Source: Pseudomonas sp. LD120 (GTDB taxonomy: Bacteria > Pseudomonadota > Gammaproteobacteria > Pseudomonadales > Pseudomonadaceae). From it: DNA of 64,000 bases. Below the pieces are notes generated by a model that was not told the DNA's origin, did no database searches, and saw nothing but the letters and a program-made list of their open reading frames with translations. The translations under genes were made by a program, and so were the position numbers. Positions 1-11,916 of this stretch are shown here, piece after piece (position 1 is the stretch's first letter; every line of letters starts with the position of its first letter). The stretch covers positions 434,001 through 498,000 of the forward strand of contig NZ_WVHL01000003.1 in NCBI RefSeq assembly GCF_009861525.1. Reading direction: 5' to 3'.

Positions 1-2205
<2,205 letters not shown>

Positions 2206-2246
2206 TAGCCTTGCGTAGAGGCTTGCGGGAAGGTCCTGTGGGCCTT

Positions 2247-2270
2247 GTCGCAGCCTTCGGCAGCAGCTAC
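2247..2270. repeat. REP-like imperfect palindrome
   Basis: A GC-rich imperfect inverted repeat (GTCGCAGCC.TTC.GGCAGCAGCTAC) in the astD-astB gap. It resembles the small dispersed intergenic palindromes common in fluorescent pseudomonads. I recognise only one copy in the window, so the assignment rests on resemblance. Confidence 0.4.
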
Positions 2271-2371
2271 GCCGAGCAGCAGCGGCCCTGCAGCCGCGTC
2301 CATGGACGCTGACGGCCTCAAGACATGTATAGAACCGATGCCTATAACAACAGATTCGTGGAGCCTCGCTG

Positions 2372-3718
2372 ATGAAATCCTATGAAGTCAATTTTGACGG
2401 GCTAGTGGGGCCGACCCATAACTACGGCGGTTTGTCCTACGGCAATGTCGCCTCCCAGAGCAACAGCCAGCAGGGTTCCAACCCCAAGGAAGCGGCGCTG
2501 CAAGGCCTGGCGAAAATGAAAGCACTGATGGAAATGGGCTTTCAGCAAGGCGTGCTCGCTCCGCAAGAGCGCCCTGACGTTGCGGCGCTGCGTAACCTGG
2601 GTTTTGCCGGGACCGACGCGCAAGTGATTCAGCAAGCGGCCCAGCAGGCCATGCCGTTGTTGGTGGCCAGTTGCTCTGCGTCGAGCATGTGGGTTGCCAA
2701 TGCCGCAACGGTAAGCCCGAGCGCCGACACCGCTGACGGTCGCGTGCATTTCACTGCCGCCAACCTCAACTGCAAATACCACCGCAGCATCGAGCACCCG
2801 ACCACCAGCCGTGTGCTGGGGGCGATGTTCGCTGACCAGAAACACTTCGCCCACCACGCGGCCTTGCCGGCGGTGGCGCAGTTCGGCGATGAAGGCGCGG
2901 CCAACCACACGCGTTTCTGCCGTGACTACGGCGAGGCCGGTGTCGAGTTCTTCGTGTTCGGTCGCAGCGCGTTCGATACCCGCTACCCGGCGCCGCAGAA
3001 ATACCCGGCGCGCCAGACGCTGGAAGCCTCGCAAGCCGTGGCTCGTCTGCATGGTCTGAGCGACGAGGGTGTGGTTTATGCCCAGCAGAATCCATCGGTG
3101 ATCGATCAAGGCGTGTTCCACAACGATGTGATTGCGGTGGGCAATGGCGAGGTGCTGTTCTATCACGAGGATGCCTTCCTCGAAACCGAGAGGATGCTCG
3201 CTGAACTGCAGGCCAAGCTGGGCAAGCGTGGCGGCCGCTTCCAGTCGATCTGCGTGCCGCGCGCACAGGTGACAGTAGACGATGCTGTGCGTTCCTATCT
3301 GTTCAACAGCCAGTTGCTGTCCCGCGCCGATGGTTCGATGCTGCTGATCGTGCCGGAAGAGTGCCGCGGCAACGAGCGCGTCTGGCAGTACCTGCAAAGC
3401 CTCACCAGCTCCGGCGGGCTGATCCGTGAAGTGAAGGTCTTCGATCTCAAGCAGAGCATGCAGAACGGCGGTGGCCCGGCGTGCCTGCGCCTGCGCGTGG
3501 CCCTCAATGAAACTGAGCTGGCGGCGGTCAATCCTGGGGTTATCATGACCGCGCCGTTGTACGACACCCTGGCCCAATGGGTCGGCAAGCACTACCGCGA
3601 CCGCCTCCGCGAAAGCGATCTGGCGGACCCGCAGCTGTTGCTTGAATGCCGGACGGCACTGGATGAACTGACGCAAATCCTTAAACTGGGCGCGGTTTAT
3701 CCCTTCCAGATCAATTGA
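2372..3718 (+). CDS. astB: N-succinylarginine dihydrolase
   Basis: Hydrolyses N2-succinylarginine to N2-succinylornithine with release of two NH3 and CO2, the second AST step. At 448 aa it has the usual family length and the beta/alpha-propeller amidinotransferase-like fold is expected. The start segment [18 protein letters not shown] is characteristic of AstB, and the nucleophile cysteine lies in [12 protein letters not shown] (C371). A GGAG ribosome-binding site sits 8-11 bases before the ATG. It belongs with the AST operon, although the gap before it could hold an extra promoter. Confidence 0.96.
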   Translation: MKSYEVNFDGLVGPTHNYGGLSYGNVASQSNSQQGSNPKEAALQGLAKMKALMEMGFQQGVLAPQERPDVAALRNLGFAGTDAQVIQQAAQQAMPLLVASCSASSMWVANAATVSPSADTADGRVHFTAANLNCKYHRSIEHPTTSRVLGAMFADQKHFAHHAALPAVAQFGDEGAANHTRFCRDYGEAGVEFFVFGRSAFDTRYPAPQKYPARQTLEASQAVARLHGLSDEGVVYAQQNPSVIDQGVFHNDVIAVGNGEVLFYHEDAFLETERMLAELQAKLGKRGGRFQSICVPRAQVTVDDAVRSYLFNSQLLSRADGSMLLIVPEECRGNERVWQYLQSLTSSGGLIREVKVFDLKQSMQNGGGPACLRLRVALNETELAAVNPGVIMTAPLYDTLAQWVGKHYRDRLRESDLADPQLLLECRTALDELTQILKLGAVYPFQIN

Positions 3719-3780
3719 AAGCCCGCGCCCGTCTCATACCACCGGGCGCGCCGCTTCACCCCAAATGAGAACGATCCCCC

Positions 3781-4068
3781 ATGAGCGATACCCTGCAACT
3801 GATCCTTGAAGACACCGACGGCACTCAACTGCAAACCTCCTGCACCCGCTTTGCGGTGCTGTGGCAGGGCAAGGAAGTGTGGATTCAACAGGACGGCCGT
3901 GGCCAGTTGCTGATCGGCGTGGACGTGGAGGAGGGGGATGCCGAATACGCCAGCCTGCTGCTGCGCCCGTTGGCCACCAACTTGGTCAGCCTGCAACTGG
4001 AAATGGAACCGGCCGAGGCCGGTGATGACGATCACGTGCATGGCCCGGACTGCGGTCACGCTCACTAA
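3781..4068 (+). CDS. Small conserved protein with His-rich tail, embedded in the AST operon
   Basis: A 95-aa acidic protein between astB and astE. The body looks like a small beta-rich domain (CTRFAVLWQGKEVWI...GQLLIGVDVEEGD). The last 13 residues (DDHVHGPDCGHAH) hold four histidines and a cysteine, which suggests metal binding. The corresponding position in P. aeruginosa is also a hypothetical gene between aruB and aruE. Relatives are sometimes labelled topoisomerase II, but nothing in so short a sequence supports that. Only 12 bases separate it from astE. It may aid AstE, a zinc enzyme; that is a guess from position and the histidines. Confidence 0.8.
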   Translation: MSDTLQLILEDTDGTQLQTSCTRFAVLWQGKEVWIQQDGRGQLLIGVDVEEGDAEYASLLLRPLATNLVSLQLEMEPAEAGDDDHVHGPDCGHAH

Positions 4069-4080
4069 GGAAGCCGCGTT

Positions 4081-5091
4081 ATGCTCGCCCTCGGCAAACT
4101 GCTTGAACTGACCCTCGCCGGCCGCGAACCGGCGGAGAAGACTCAACTGACTGTCGACGGCGTGCGCATGCGTTGGCTTGGCGAGGGCGCCCTGGAAGTC
4201 CGGGCACCCGAAGCCCGCGACAACGGTCTGGACCTGCTGCTGTCCGCGGGTATCCACGGCAATGAGACGGCTCCGATCGAGCTGCTCGACCGTCTGTTGC
4301 ACGACATTGCCCGAGGCGACTTGAAGCCCCGCGCACGTATTCTATTTCTGTTCGGCAACCCCGAGGCCATGCGCCGTGGCGAGCGTTTTGTCGAGCAGGA
4401 CGTCAACCGGCTATTCAATGGCCGTCACCAAATGAGCAGCGGCGTGGAGGCCCTTCGGGCCTGTGAACTGGAACGTCTGGCGGCGAGCTTTTTCAGCCTG
4501 CCGCAGCGCGAGCGCTTGCACTACGACCTGCACACGGCAATCCGTGGCTCGAAGATCGAGCAGTTCGCCCTGTATCCATGGAAGGACGGGCGCCAGCATT
4601 CGCGCCGTCAATTGACTCGCCTGCGGGCTGCCGGCATGGAAGCGGTATTGCTGCAGAACAAGCCCTCCATTGTCTTCAGTGCTTACACCTACGATCAGTT
4701 GGGAGCTGAGTCTTTCACTCTGGAGCTGGGGAAGGCGCGGCCCTTCGGGCAGAACCAGGGGGTTAACGTCGAGCGCTTGGAAGCCCGCCTCAAACACATC
4801 ATCGAAGGTACTGAGCCGGCTGCCGAAGAGGACGGTCTCGATGGTCTTAAACTGTTCAGTGTGGCCCGGGAAATCATCAAGCACAGCGACAGTTTCCAGT
4901 TGCACCTGCCGGCGGACGTGGAGAACTTTTCCGAGCTGGACGTGGGTTACCTGTTAGCCGATGACATCGCCCAGACCCGTTGGGTCATTGAAGAGCAAGG
5001 TGCACGAATCATCTTCCCCAACCCCAAGGTGAAGAATGGTCTGCGTGCGGGGATTTTGATTGTGCCGGCCACGGCGGACGGCCTGGCCTGA
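4081..5091 (+). CDS. astE: Succinylglutamate desuccinylase
   Basis: Releases succinate and glutamate from N-succinylglutamate, the last AST step. It is a zinc-dependent aminoacylase/carboxypeptidase-fold enzyme. The zinc ligands are in GIHGNETAP (H59, E62), and a third histidine is in YDLHTAIRG. The substrate-binding arginines expected in EQDVNRLF are present. The 336-aa length is slightly longer than the E. coli enzyme. An AAGGA ribosome-binding site precedes the ATG. It is the last gene of the operon and is followed by a GC-rich hairpin. Confidence 0.96.
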   Translation: MLALGKLLELTLAGREPAEKTQLTVDGVRMRWLGEGALEVRAPEARDNGLDLLLSAGIHGNETAPIELLDRLLHDIARGDLKPRARILFLFGNPEAMRRGERFVEQDVNRLFNGRHQMSSGVEALRACELERLAASFFSLPQRERLHYDLHTAIRGSKIEQFALYPWKDGRQHSRRQLTRLRAAGMEAVLLQNKPSIVFSAYTYDQLGAESFTLELGKARPFGQNQGVNVERLEARLKHIIEGTEPAAEEDGLDGLKLFSVAREIIKHSDSFQLHLPADVENFSELDVGYLLADDIAQTRWVIEEQGARIIFPNPKVKNGLRAGILIVPATADGLA

Positions 5092-5095
5092 GGTT

Positions 5096-5134
5096 CGCCG
5101 CCGAGCCGGGCCCGTGGGTATCGGCTTGGCGGCG
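5096..5134. terminator. GC-rich hairpin between astE and ribH
   Basis: A 12-bp stem (CGCCGCCGAGCC with GGCTTGGCGGCG, one G-U pair) and a 15-base loop, in the gap between the convergent astE and ribH genes. No clear U tract follows on either strand, so it may be a weak or factor-assisted terminator. Confidence 0.4.
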
Positions 5135-5147
5135 ATGCGGCTAACGC

Positions 5148-5657
5148 TTAAACCGCGACCGCGCGCTGCTCGTTGCGGCGCAGAGCATGCACTTTCTGCA
5201 GGGTGTCGGCGCAGGTTCTTGCCGCTTCCTGACCTTTGTGCACGAAGTGCTCGAAGAAAAACTTCTGATGTTCTTCGCCCGCATGGAAATGATGCGGGGT
5301 CAGCACCACGGAGAACACCGGCACTTCGGTTTCCAACTGCACTTGCATCAGACCGCTGATCACCGATTGGGCGACGAATTCGTGGCGGTAGATGCCACCG
5401 TCCACCACTAGGCCCGCGGCGACGATCCCGGCATAGCGTCCGGACTTTGCCAGCAGTTTGGCGTGCAGTGGGATTTCAAAGGCGCCGCCGACTTCGAAGA
5501 AGTCGATATCGGATTCCTGATAGCCCTGGGCGAGCATTTGCGCGACGAAGCCCAGGCGGCTCTGATCGACGATTTCCTTATGCCAGCAGGCCTGGATAAA
5601 CGCGACGCGCTCGTTGGGATGGTGTTTGCTTTGGCTATCGATTGCGGTGGGTTGCAT
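5148..5657 (-). CDS. ribH: 6,7-dimethyl-8-ribityllumazine synthase, RibH2-like
   Basis: Condenses 5-amino-6-ribitylamino-uracil with 3,4-dihydroxy-2-butanone 4-phosphate to make lumazine, the direct riboflavin precursor. The 169-aa protein has FFEVGGAFEIPLHAKLLAKSG-type phosphate/substrate-binding sequence, a variant of the usual PGA-E-P motif, as in the second, decameric class of lumazine synthases (RibH2). AGGAG lies 10 bases before the ATG. It stands alone rather than in a rib operon, and its leader carries an FMN riboswitch, so it is probably the flavin-repressible second copy; the housekeeping ribH would be elsewhere. Confidence 0.88.
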   Translation of the reverse strand: MQPTAIDSQSKHHPNERVAFIQACWHKEIVDQSRLGFVAQMLAQGYQESDIDFFEVGGAFEIPLHAKLLAKSGRYAGIVAAGLVVDGGIYRHEFVAQSVISGLMQVQLETEVPVFSVVLTPHHFHAGEEHQKFFFEHFVHKGQEAARTCADTLQKVHALRRNEQRAVAV

Positions 5658-5728
5658 CAGTTCTGACTCCTGTTTGTGTAAAAAACAGGGCGTATATGGA
5701 TCGAATGGGATTTAAGGGGCGCGCAGAA

Positions 5729-5752
5729 CCGTCGTGGATTTCCCACGAACGG
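5729..5752 (-). promoter_or_regulatory. Hairpin between FMN aptamer and ribH start (candidate expression platform)
   Basis: A near-perfect inverted repeat, CCGT-CGTGG-ATTTC-CCACG-AACGG, lies between the aptamer and the coding start on the transcribed strand. It could be the switching hairpin. There is no convincing U run, so translational or Rho-linked control is as likely as intrinsic termination. Confidence 0.4.
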
Positions 5753-5783
5753 CCCGATAGTGGCCCTTGGCTGCCAATCCCGT

Positions 5784-5946
5784 TCTCTCTTCATCCGGAC
5801 TATGACCGTCGGCCCCGGAATCACACCGGGTCTGCTGACCTTGTCGTCACCTGCGTACTTGTCACAGAGTCGCCAAGCGCTCGCGGGCTATGCGCGTTGC
5901 GCGCAATTACCGCCGGTGGGGAATTACACCCCGCCCTGAGAACGTT
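5784..5946 (-). promoter_or_regulatory. FMN riboswitch (RFN element)
   Basis: Read on the minus strand, the conserved RFN segments appear in order: AGGGCGGGGTGTAATTCCCC, then ACCGGCGGTAAT, GCCCGCGAGCG, the variable arm, CAGACCCGGTGTGATTCCGG, then GGCCGACGGTCATAGTCCGG and ATGAAGAGAG. This is the FMN-binding aptamer that represses riboflavin genes when flavin is plentiful. It lies about 125 bases upstream of ribH on the same strand. A separate small inverted repeat (5948-5968) sits just 5' of the aptamer. Confidence 0.95.
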
Positions 5947-6165
5947 TGCCCGTGGATTTTCCGCGGGCGGTGAGTTTTTAACACAGATCCGTCGCGCGCG
6001 CATTGCGCCTTTTTGATCATTCTCATCCGGGTTTCCTCCTCTGGTTCAGCATTTTCTACAGTTATTGCTTGATTAATCAGGTAGGTGACCGCAGTAATTC
6101 CCCTGGAAAGCAAACTCCCCCGTTTAAAGCCGACCCAGTGGGTCCCACAGTCGAGGCCAGATGTG

Positions 6166-7170
6166 ATGAGCGTGATTGATCTTCGTAGTGACACCGTGAC
6201 CCAACCGACCCCGGGCATGCTCGACGCCATGGCCAGTGCCCCAACCGGTGACGATGTGTACGGTGAAGACCCGACGGTCAATCGCTTGGAAACCGAGTTG
6301 GCGCGCAGGCTTGGCTTTGCCGCAGCGCTGTTTGTGCCCTCCGGCACCATGAGTAACCTGCTGGCGTTGATGGCGCACTGCGAGCGCGGCGATGAGTACA
6401 TCGTCGGGCAGCAAGCTCACACCTATAAATATGAAGGCGGTGGTGCTGCAGTGCTGGGCTCGATCCAGCCCCAGCCACTGGAGTTTCAGGCAGACGGCTC
6501 GCTGGACTTGGCCCAGGTGGAGGCAGCGATCAAGCCCGATGACTTTCATTTTGCCCGCACCCGCCTGCTGGCGCTGGAAAACACCATGCAGGGCAAGGTA
6601 CTGCCCTTGTCGTATCTGGCCCAGGCTCGGGCTTTTAGTCGTGAGCACGGCTTGGCGCTGCATCTGGACGGTGCACGCTTGTATAACGCGGCGGTGAAAT
6701 TGGGGGTGGATGCCCGACTGATCAGTGAGCATTTCGACTCGGTGTCGGTGTGCCTGTCCAAGGGGCTCGGCGCACCGGTGGGCTCGGTGTTGTGCGGCTC
6801 GGTGGCGCTGATCGGCAAGGCCCGGCGCTTGCGTAAGATGGTCGGTGGCGGCATGCGCCAGGCCGGCGGATTGGCGGCAGCCGGTCTGTATGCGTTGGAT
6901 CATCAGGTGCAGCGTCTGGCGGACGACCATGCCAATGCGCAGTTGCTGGCACGAGGGCTGAGTGAGGCGGGCTACTGTGTCGAGCCCGTGCAAACCAATA
7001 TGGTGTACGTGCACATGGGCGATCGCGCCGAGGCCATCAAGGCCTTTGCTGCGCAGCGAGGCATCAAGCTCAGCGCCGCGCCACGACTGCGTCTGGTCAC
7101 CCATCTGGACGTGAATGCCGGGCAAATCGAACAAGTGGTCGACACTTTTGTCGCGTTTTCCCGTAACTGA
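6166..7170 (+). CDS. ltaE: Low-specificity L-threonine aldolase
   Basis: A PLP-dependent fold-type I enzyme that cleaves L-threonine and L-allo-threonine to glycine and acetaldehyde. The N-terminus [15 protein letters not shown] and the [15 protein letters not shown] segment are diagnostic. The PLP lysine is in [14 protein letters not shown], and the Asp that binds the pyridine nitrogen is in [11 protein letters not shown] chose the ATG at 6166 (334 aa, matching E. coli LtaE) rather than an in-frame start 27 codons upstream, whose extra residues are not family-like. It is divergent from the riboswitch/ribH unit. Confidence 0.93.
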   Translation: MSVIDLRSDTVTQPTPGMLDAMASAPTGDDVYGEDPTVNRLETELARRLGFAAALFVPSGTMSNLLALMAHCERGDEYIVGQQAHTYKYEGGGAAVLGSIQPQPLEFQADGSLDLAQVEAAIKPDDFHFARTRLLALENTMQGKVLPLSYLAQARAFSREHGLALHLDGARLYNAAVKLGVDARLISEHFDSVSVCLSKGLGAPVGSVLCGSVALIGKARRLRKMVGGGMRQAGGLAAAGLYALDHQVQRLADDHANAQLLARGLSEAGYCVEPVQTNMVYVHMGDRAEAIKAFAAQRGIKLSAAPRLRLVTHLDVNAGQIEQVVDTFVAFSRN

Positions 7171-7193
7171 CAGTGTTCCTCGTCCAATTGACT

Positions 7194-7210
7194 GTTTGTA
7201 TCGTACAAAC
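7194..7210. promoter_or_regulatory. Perfect palindrome upstream of alaS promoter
   Basis: GTTTGTA-TCG-TACAAAC, a perfect 7-bp inverted repeat, begins 24 bases after the ltaE stop and ends four bases before the alaS -35 region. It could be an operator or a short hairpin ending ltaE transcription. No poly-T follows. Confidence 0.45.
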
Positions 7211-7213
7211 ACA

Positions 7214-7242
7214 CTGTACCTAGTGATCAACGCCGATATAAT
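7214..7242 (+). promoter_or_regulatory. alaS promoter (sigma-70 type)
   Basis: A consensus -10 TATAAT (7237-7242) lies 17 bases after CTGTAC (7214-7219), giving a start point near 7249 and a leader of about 68 bases before the alaS ATG. The -35 match is moderate; the -10 is perfect. Confidence 0.6.
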
Positions 7243-7316
7243 GCGGCCCTTTGCCGTCGTTTCGTCTGTTGACGTTGCGCACAGGCCTTTGGCCGCAGTC
7301 TCCGTGGAAGAACCTA

Positions 7317-9941
7317 ATGAAAAGCGCAGAAATCCGTGAAGCCTTCCTTCGCTTCTTCGAAGAGCAAGGCCACACCCGTGTAGCCTCCAGCTCTTTGATC
7401 CCAGGCAACGACCCAACCTTGCTGTTCACCAACGCGGGGATGAACCAGTTCAAGGACTGCTTCCTGGGCCAGGAAAAGCGCGCTTATACCCGCGCGGTCA
7501 GCAGCCAGAAGTGCGTCCGCGCCGGTGGCAAGCACAACGACCTGGAAAACGTCGGTTATACCGCTCGTCACCACACCTTCTTCGAAATGCTGGGCAACTT
7601 CAGCTTCGGTGACTACTTCAAGCGTGACGCCATCACCTTCGCCTGGACCTTCCTGACCTCCGACAAGTGGCTGAACCTGCCAAAGGAAAAGCTCTGGGTC
7701 ACGGTTTACGCCAGCGACGACGAAGCCTACGACATCTGGACCAAGGAAGTCGGCGTGCCGGCCGAGCGCATGGTGCGCATTGGCGATAACAAAGGCGCGC
7801 CTTACGCTTCCGACAACTTCTGGACCATGGGTGATACCGGCCCGTGCGGTCCTTGCACCGAGATTTTCTACGATCACGGTGCCGACATCTGGGGCGGTCC
7901 ACCCGGTTCGCCGGAAGAGGACGGTGACCGTTACATCGAAATCTGGAACAACGTATTCATGCAGTTCAACCGCACCGCCGATGGCGTGTTGCACCCGCTG
8001 CCTGCGCCGTCGGTGGATACCGGCATGGGCCTGGAGCGGATCAGTGCCGTGCTGCAGCATGTGCACTCGAACTATGAAATCGACCTGTTCCAAAGCCTGC
8101 TGGACGCGTCGGCCAAGGCCATCGGTTGCACCAACGATGCCCAGGCATCGCTGAAAGTGGTGGCTGACCACATCCGCTCCTGCGGTTTCCTGATCGCCGA
8201 TGGCGTGCTGCCATCCAACGAAGGCCGTGGTTACGTGCTGCGCCGGATCATTCGTCGCGCTTGCCGTCATGGCAACAAGCTGGGCGCCAAGGGCAGCTTC
8301 TTCTATCAGATCGTTGCTGCTCTGGTGGCCGAGATGGGTGAAGCTTTCCCTGAGCTGAAATCCCAGCAGGCGCATATCGAGCGGGTGCTCAAGGCCGAAG
8401 AAGAACAGTTCGCCAAGACCCTGGAGCAGGGCCTGAAGATCCTCGAGCAGGACCTGGCCGAGCTCAAAGGCACCGTGGTGCCGGGCGATGTGGTGTTCAA
8501 GCTGTACGACACTTACGGCTTCCCCATGGACCTGACCGGCGACATTGCCCGCGAACGCAGCCTGACCCTCGACGAGGAAGGTTTTGAGCGCGAGATGGAA
8601 GCCCAGCGCGTGCGCGCTCGTTCCGCCAGCTCCTTCGGCATGGACTACAACAGCCTGGTCAAGGTCGATGTGGCCACCGAGTTCACCGGTTACCAGGCCA
8701 CCAGCGGTGCGGCCAAAGTGGTTGCGCTCTATAAGGAAGGGCAGTCGGTCGACGTATTGAGCGAGGGCGAAGAGGGCGTGGTGGTGCTTGACCAGACGCC
8801 GTTCTACGCTGAGTCCGGCGGTCAGATCGGTGATTGCGGTTATCTGCAGGCCGGCAGTGCGCGTTTTGATGTGCGCGACACCACCAAGACCGGTGGCGCG
8901 TTCCTGCATCACGGCGTGCTGGCCAAGGGCAGCCTGATCGTGGGCGCTCCGGTTGAAACCCAGGTCGACGCCGACGTGCGTCACGCCACTTCGCTGAACC
9001 ACTCGGCCACCCACTTGCTGCACGCTGCCCTGCGCCAGGTACTGGGCGAGCACGTGCAGCAGAAGGGGTCGCTGGTGGACAGTCAGCGTCTGCGTTTTGA
9101 CTTCAGTCACTTCGAAGCGATCAAGCCTGAGCAAATCAAGGCGCTGGAAGACATCGTCAACGCCGAGATTCGTAAGAATACGGCTGTGGAAACCGAAGAA
9201 ACCGACATCGATACCGCCAAGAAGAAGGGCGCCATGGCGCTATTCGGCGAGAAGTACGGCGACAGTGTGCGCGTGCTGAGCATGGGCGGCGATTTCTCGG
9301 TGGAACTGTGCGGTGGTATCCACGCCAACCGTACCGGCGACATTGGCCTGCTGAAAATCACCAGTGAGGGCGGTGTGGCTGCCGGTGTGCGGCGTATCGA
9401 AGCGCTCACCGGTGCCGCGGCCCTGGCGTACCTGAACGCAGCGGAAGAACAACTCAAGGAAGCGGCGACCCTGGTCAAGGGCAGTCGTGACAATCTGATC
9501 GACAAGCTGTCGGTGGTGCTGGAGCGCAATCGTCTGCTGGAGAAGCAGCTTGAGCAGTTGCAGGCCAAGGCCGCCAGCGCGGCCGGTGATGATTTGTCGG
9601 CTCAGGCGGCAGACATCAAAGGCGTGAAAGTACTGGCCGCGCGTCTCGACGGCCAGGACGGCAAAGCGCTGCTGGCGCTAGTGGATCAGTTGAAAAACAA
9701 ACTCGGCCGCGCAGTGATCCTGCTCGGCAGTGTCCATGAGGAAAAGGTCGTACTGGTTGCCGGTGTAACCAAAGACCTGACTGGCCAACTCAAAGCCGGT
9801 GATTTGATGAAGCAAGCCGCTGCGGCAGTGGGCGGGAAGGGCGGTGGTCGTCCAGACATGGCTCAGGGCGGCGGCGTTGATGCGGCTGCGCTGGATGCCG
9901 CACTGGCCCTGACCGTACCATTTGTCGAACAGGGTATTTAA
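7317..9941 (+). CDS. alaS: Alanyl-tRNA synthetase
   Basis: Charges tRNA-Ala with alanine and edits mischarged serine and glycine. The 874-aa protein shows the class II catalytic domain ([27 protein letters not shown]), the editing-domain zinc site with HSATHLLH and [11 protein letters not shown] (C665), and the C-terminal C-Ala domain ([13 protein letters not shown]). The start [10 protein letters not shown] at 7317 is the conserved family N-terminus; in-frame codons upstream are not conserved-looking. Aspartokinase follows about 100 bases later, as in P. aeruginosa. Confidence 0.98.
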   Translation: MKSAEIREAFLRFFEEQGHTRVASSSLIPGNDPTLLFTNAGMNQFKDCFLGQEKRAYTRAVSSQKCVRAGGKHNDLENVGYTARHHTFFEMLGNFSFGDYFKRDAITFAWTFLTSDKWLNLPKEKLWVTVYASDDEAYDIWTKEVGVPAERMVRIGDNKGAPYASDNFWTMGDTGPCGPCTEIFYDHGADIWGGPPGSPEEDGDRYIEIWNNVFMQFNRTADGVLHPLPAPSVDTGMGLERISAVLQHVHSNYEIDLFQSLLDASAKAIGCTNDAQASLKVVADHIRSCGFLIADGVLPSNEGRGYVLRRIIRRACRHGNKLGAKGSFFYQIVAALVAEMGEAFPELKSQQAHIERVLKAEEEQFAKTLEQGLKILEQDLAELKGTVVPGDVVFKLYDTYGFPMDLTGDIARERSLTLDEEGFEREMEAQRVRARSASSFGMDYNSLVKVDVATEFTGYQATSGAAKVVALYKEGQSVDVLSEGEEGVVVLDQTPFYAESGGQIGDCGYLQAGSARFDVRDTTKTGGAFLHHGVLAKGSLIVGAPVETQVDADVRHATSLNHSATHLLHAALRQVLGEHVQQKGSLVDSQRLRFDFSHFEAIKPEQIKALEDIVNAEIRKNTAVETEETDIDTAKKKGAMALFGEKYGDSVRVLSMGGDFSVELCGGIHANRTGDIGLLKITSEGGVAAGVRRIEALTGAAALAYLNAAEEQLKEAATLVKGSRDNLIDKLSVVLERNRLLEKQLEQLQAKAASAAGDDLSAQAADIKGVKVLAARLDGQDGKALLALVDQLKNKLGRAVILLGSVHEEKVVLVAGVTKDLTGQLKAGDLMKQAAAAVGGKGGGRPDMAQGGGVDAAALDAALALTVPFVEQGI

Positions 9942-10038
9942 GGCGCCGAGCCGGTCTCGTCGTCTAGTGGCGGGGCCTTGCGCTGTGCAGTTTGATTGAT
10001 TAACGGGCGCCCCTTTACGGGCTGAGGCGGCTTAGAAA

Positions 10039-11280
10039 ATGGCTTTGATCGTACAGAAATTTGGAGGCACGTCGGTCGGCTCTGTCGAGCGGATCGAGCA
10101 GGTCGCCGACAAGGTGAAGAAGTTCCGCGAAGCCGGCGATGATCTGGTGATTGTGTTGTCGGCGATGAGTGGCGAGACCAACCGCCTGATCGAACTGGCC
10201 AAGCAGATCAGTGGTGAAGCCAAACCGGTTCCCCGGGAGCTGGATGTGATTGTGTCCACCGGTGAGCAAGTGACCATTGCACTGTTGGCCATGGCGCTGA
10301 TCAAACGCGGTGTTCCGGCAGTGTCTTACACCGGTAATCAGGTACGAATTCTGACCGATAGTGCTCACAATAAAGCGCGAATCCTGCAGATTGATGATCA
10401 GAAAATTCGTGGCGATTTGAAGGCTGGTCGTGTGGTTGTGGTCGCCGGTTTCCAGGGCGTTGACGAGCACGGCAACATCACCACGTTGGGGCGCGGCGGC
10501 TCCGATACCACTGGCGTTGCGCTGGCGGCAGCCCTGAAGGCTGACGAGTGTCAGATCTACACCGACGTTGATGGCGTCTACACCACCGATCCGCGCGTGG
10601 TACCCAGGGCTCAACGCCTGGACAAGATCACCTTTGAAGAGATGCTGGAAATGGCCAGTCTCGGTTCCAAGGTGTTGCAGATCCGTGCGGTCGAGTTTGC
10701 TGGCAAGTACAACGTTCCGCTGCGCGTGTTGCACAGCTTTCAGGAGGGTCCGGGCACCCTCATTACTATTGATGAAGAGGAATCCATGGAACAGCCGATC
10801 ATTTCCGGCATCGCTTTTAATCGCGATGAAGCCAAGCTGACTATCCGTGGCGTGCCAGACAATCCTGGCGTGGCCTTCAAGATTCTTGGCCCGATCAGTG
10901 CGGCGAACATTGAGGTCGACATGATCGTGCAGAACGTTTCGCACGATAACACCACCGACTTCACCTTCACCGTGCATCGCAATGACTACCTGGCGGCCCA
11001 GACCGTGCTGGAAAACACTGCGCGTGCAATTGGCGCTCGTGAAGTTGTCGGCGACACCGACATTGCCAAGGTCTCGATCGTGGGTGTCGGCATGCGCTCC
11101 CATGCGGGCGTGGCTAGCCGTATGTTCGAAGCCCTGGCGAAAGAAAGCATCAATATCCAGATGATCTCTACATCCGAGATCAAGGTTTCGGTGGTGATCG
11201 AAGAGAAGTACCTGGAGTTGGCTGTGCGTGCACTGCACACCGCTTTTGAACTCGACGCTCCAGCCCGACAGGGAGAGTGA
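10039..11280 (+). CDS. lysC: Aspartate kinase (alpha, with internal beta start)
   Basis: Phosphorylates aspartate, the entry step to lysine, methionine and threonine. The 413 residues contain an amino-acid-kinase domain (KFGGTSVGSVERI at the start; GRGGSDTTGVALAAAL) and two C-terminal ACT domains that bind the feedback inhibitors lysine and threonine. A second in-frame ATG at 10786 (MEQPIISGIAF) is preceded by the purine-rich GAAGAGGA, the arrangement that yields a separate ACT-only beta subunit in alpha2beta2 aspartokinases. A hairpin terminator follows the stop. Confidence 0.97.
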   Translation: MALIVQKFGGTSVGSVERIEQVADKVKKFREAGDDLVIVLSAMSGETNRLIELAKQISGEAKPVPRELDVIVSTGEQVTIALLAMALIKRGVPAVSYTGNQVRILTDSAHNKARILQIDDQKIRGDLKAGRVVVVAGFQGVDEHGNITTLGRGGSDTTGVALAAALKADECQIYTDVDGVYTTDPRVVPRAQRLDKITFEEMLEMASLGSKVLQIRAVEFAGKYNVPLRVLHSFQEGPGTLITIDEEESMEQPIISGIAFNRDEAKLTIRGVPDNPGVAFKILGPISAANIEVDMIVQNVSHDNTTDFTFTVHRNDYLAAQTVLENTARAIGAREVVGDTDIAKVSIVGVGMRSHAGVASRMFEALAKESINIQMISTSEIKVSVVIEEKYLELAVRALHTAFELDAPARQGE

Positions 11281-11294
11281 TTCAGGTTCGACAG

Positions 11295-11325
11295 GGGCGC
11301 GGGCTGACCGCGCCCTTTGTGTTTT
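11295..11325 (+). terminator. lysC terminator
   Basis: An 8-bp perfect stem (GGGCGCGG / CCGCGCCC) with a GCTGA loop, followed by TTTGTGTTTTT, begins 15 bases after the lysC stop. Confidence 0.75.
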
Positions 11326-11467
11326 TGATCAGCACGGGAGAAAACTGTTCTTTTGCTCGTGCTAGTCAATACTTAGGCGTGTAGGACTGCTGCCGAACTG
11401 GCTGTAGGCCAACACCCTTTTTTTTGCAGACTGTAGTCCCTGAAATGTAATGCGTGAGGAGAAAGGT

Positions 11468-11656
11468 ATGCTGATTCTGACTCGTCGGTGCGCCGAGAGC
11501 CTGATCATTGGTGACGGCGAAATCACTGTGACCGTGCTCGGTGTCAAAGGTAATCAAGTGCGTATTGGTGTCAACGCCCCCAAAGAAGTGGCGGTTCATC
11601 GTGAGGAAATTTACCTGCGAATCAAGAAAGAGAAGGACGAAGAACCAAGCCATTAA
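11468..11656 (+). CDS. rsmA: Carbon storage / secondary metabolism regulator RsmA (CsrA family)
   Basis: A 62-aa RNA-binding homodimer that blocks translation by binding GGA motifs near ribosome-binding sites. It is titrated by the small RNAs made under GacS/GacA control. The sequence [16 protein letters not shown], the core [24 protein letters not shown] and the RNA-contact arginine in VHREEI are canonical. The start at 11468 follows an AGGAGAAAGG ribosome-binding site. The lysC-rsmA-tRNA-Ser order is conserved across pseudomonads. GacS, the top of the same cascade, is 45 kb away in this window. Confidence 0.98.
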   Translation: MLILTRRCAESLIIGDGEITVTVLGVKGNQVRIGVNAPKEVAVHREEIYLRIKKEKDEEPSH

Positions 11657-11675
11657 TTTTTATCGTTTTTTTTGT

Positions 11676-11704
11676 TTGCAAACGGGGAGAAAGGTGGTTA
11701 ATAT
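11676..11704 (+). promoter_or_regulatory. tRNA-Ser promoter
   Basis: TTGCAA (11676-11681), a 17-base spacer, then TAATAT (11699-11704), ending 14 bases before the mature tRNA-Ser 5' end. Confidence 0.65.
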
Positions 11705-11718
11705 ACGCCCCGTGTTGC

Positions 11719-11809
11719 GGAGAGCTGGCCGAGTGGCCGAAGGCGCTCCCCTGCTAAGGGAGTACACCTCAAAAGGGTGTCGGGGGTTCGAATCCCCCGT
11801 TCTCCGCCA
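11719..11809 (+). tRNA. tRNA-Ser(GCT)
   Basis: A 91-nt class II tRNA with a long variable arm. The acceptor stem GGAGAGC pairs with GTTCTCC, the anticodon GCT is at 11753-11755, the T-loop GGTTCGAATCC is present and CCA is encoded. It reads AGC/AGT codons. Confidence 0.97.
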
Positions 11810-11874
11810 TTATTTATTTAGTACGTTGTAATCTGGCTTCTTCTGTAAGTTGTTGAAATTACTAGAAAAAGTGC

Positions 11875-11902
11875 TTTACAAAGAGATTTAACGGCCTATA
11901 AT
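11875..11902 (+). promoter_or_regulatory. tRNA-Arg promoter
   Basis: TTTACA (11875-11880), a 16-base spacer, then perfect TATAAT (11897-11902), 14 bases before the first tRNA-Arg(ACG). It probably drives both Arg copies, since no second promoter is obvious between them and one terminator follows the pair. Confidence 0.7.
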
Positions 11903-11916
11903 GCGCGGCAACAAAT

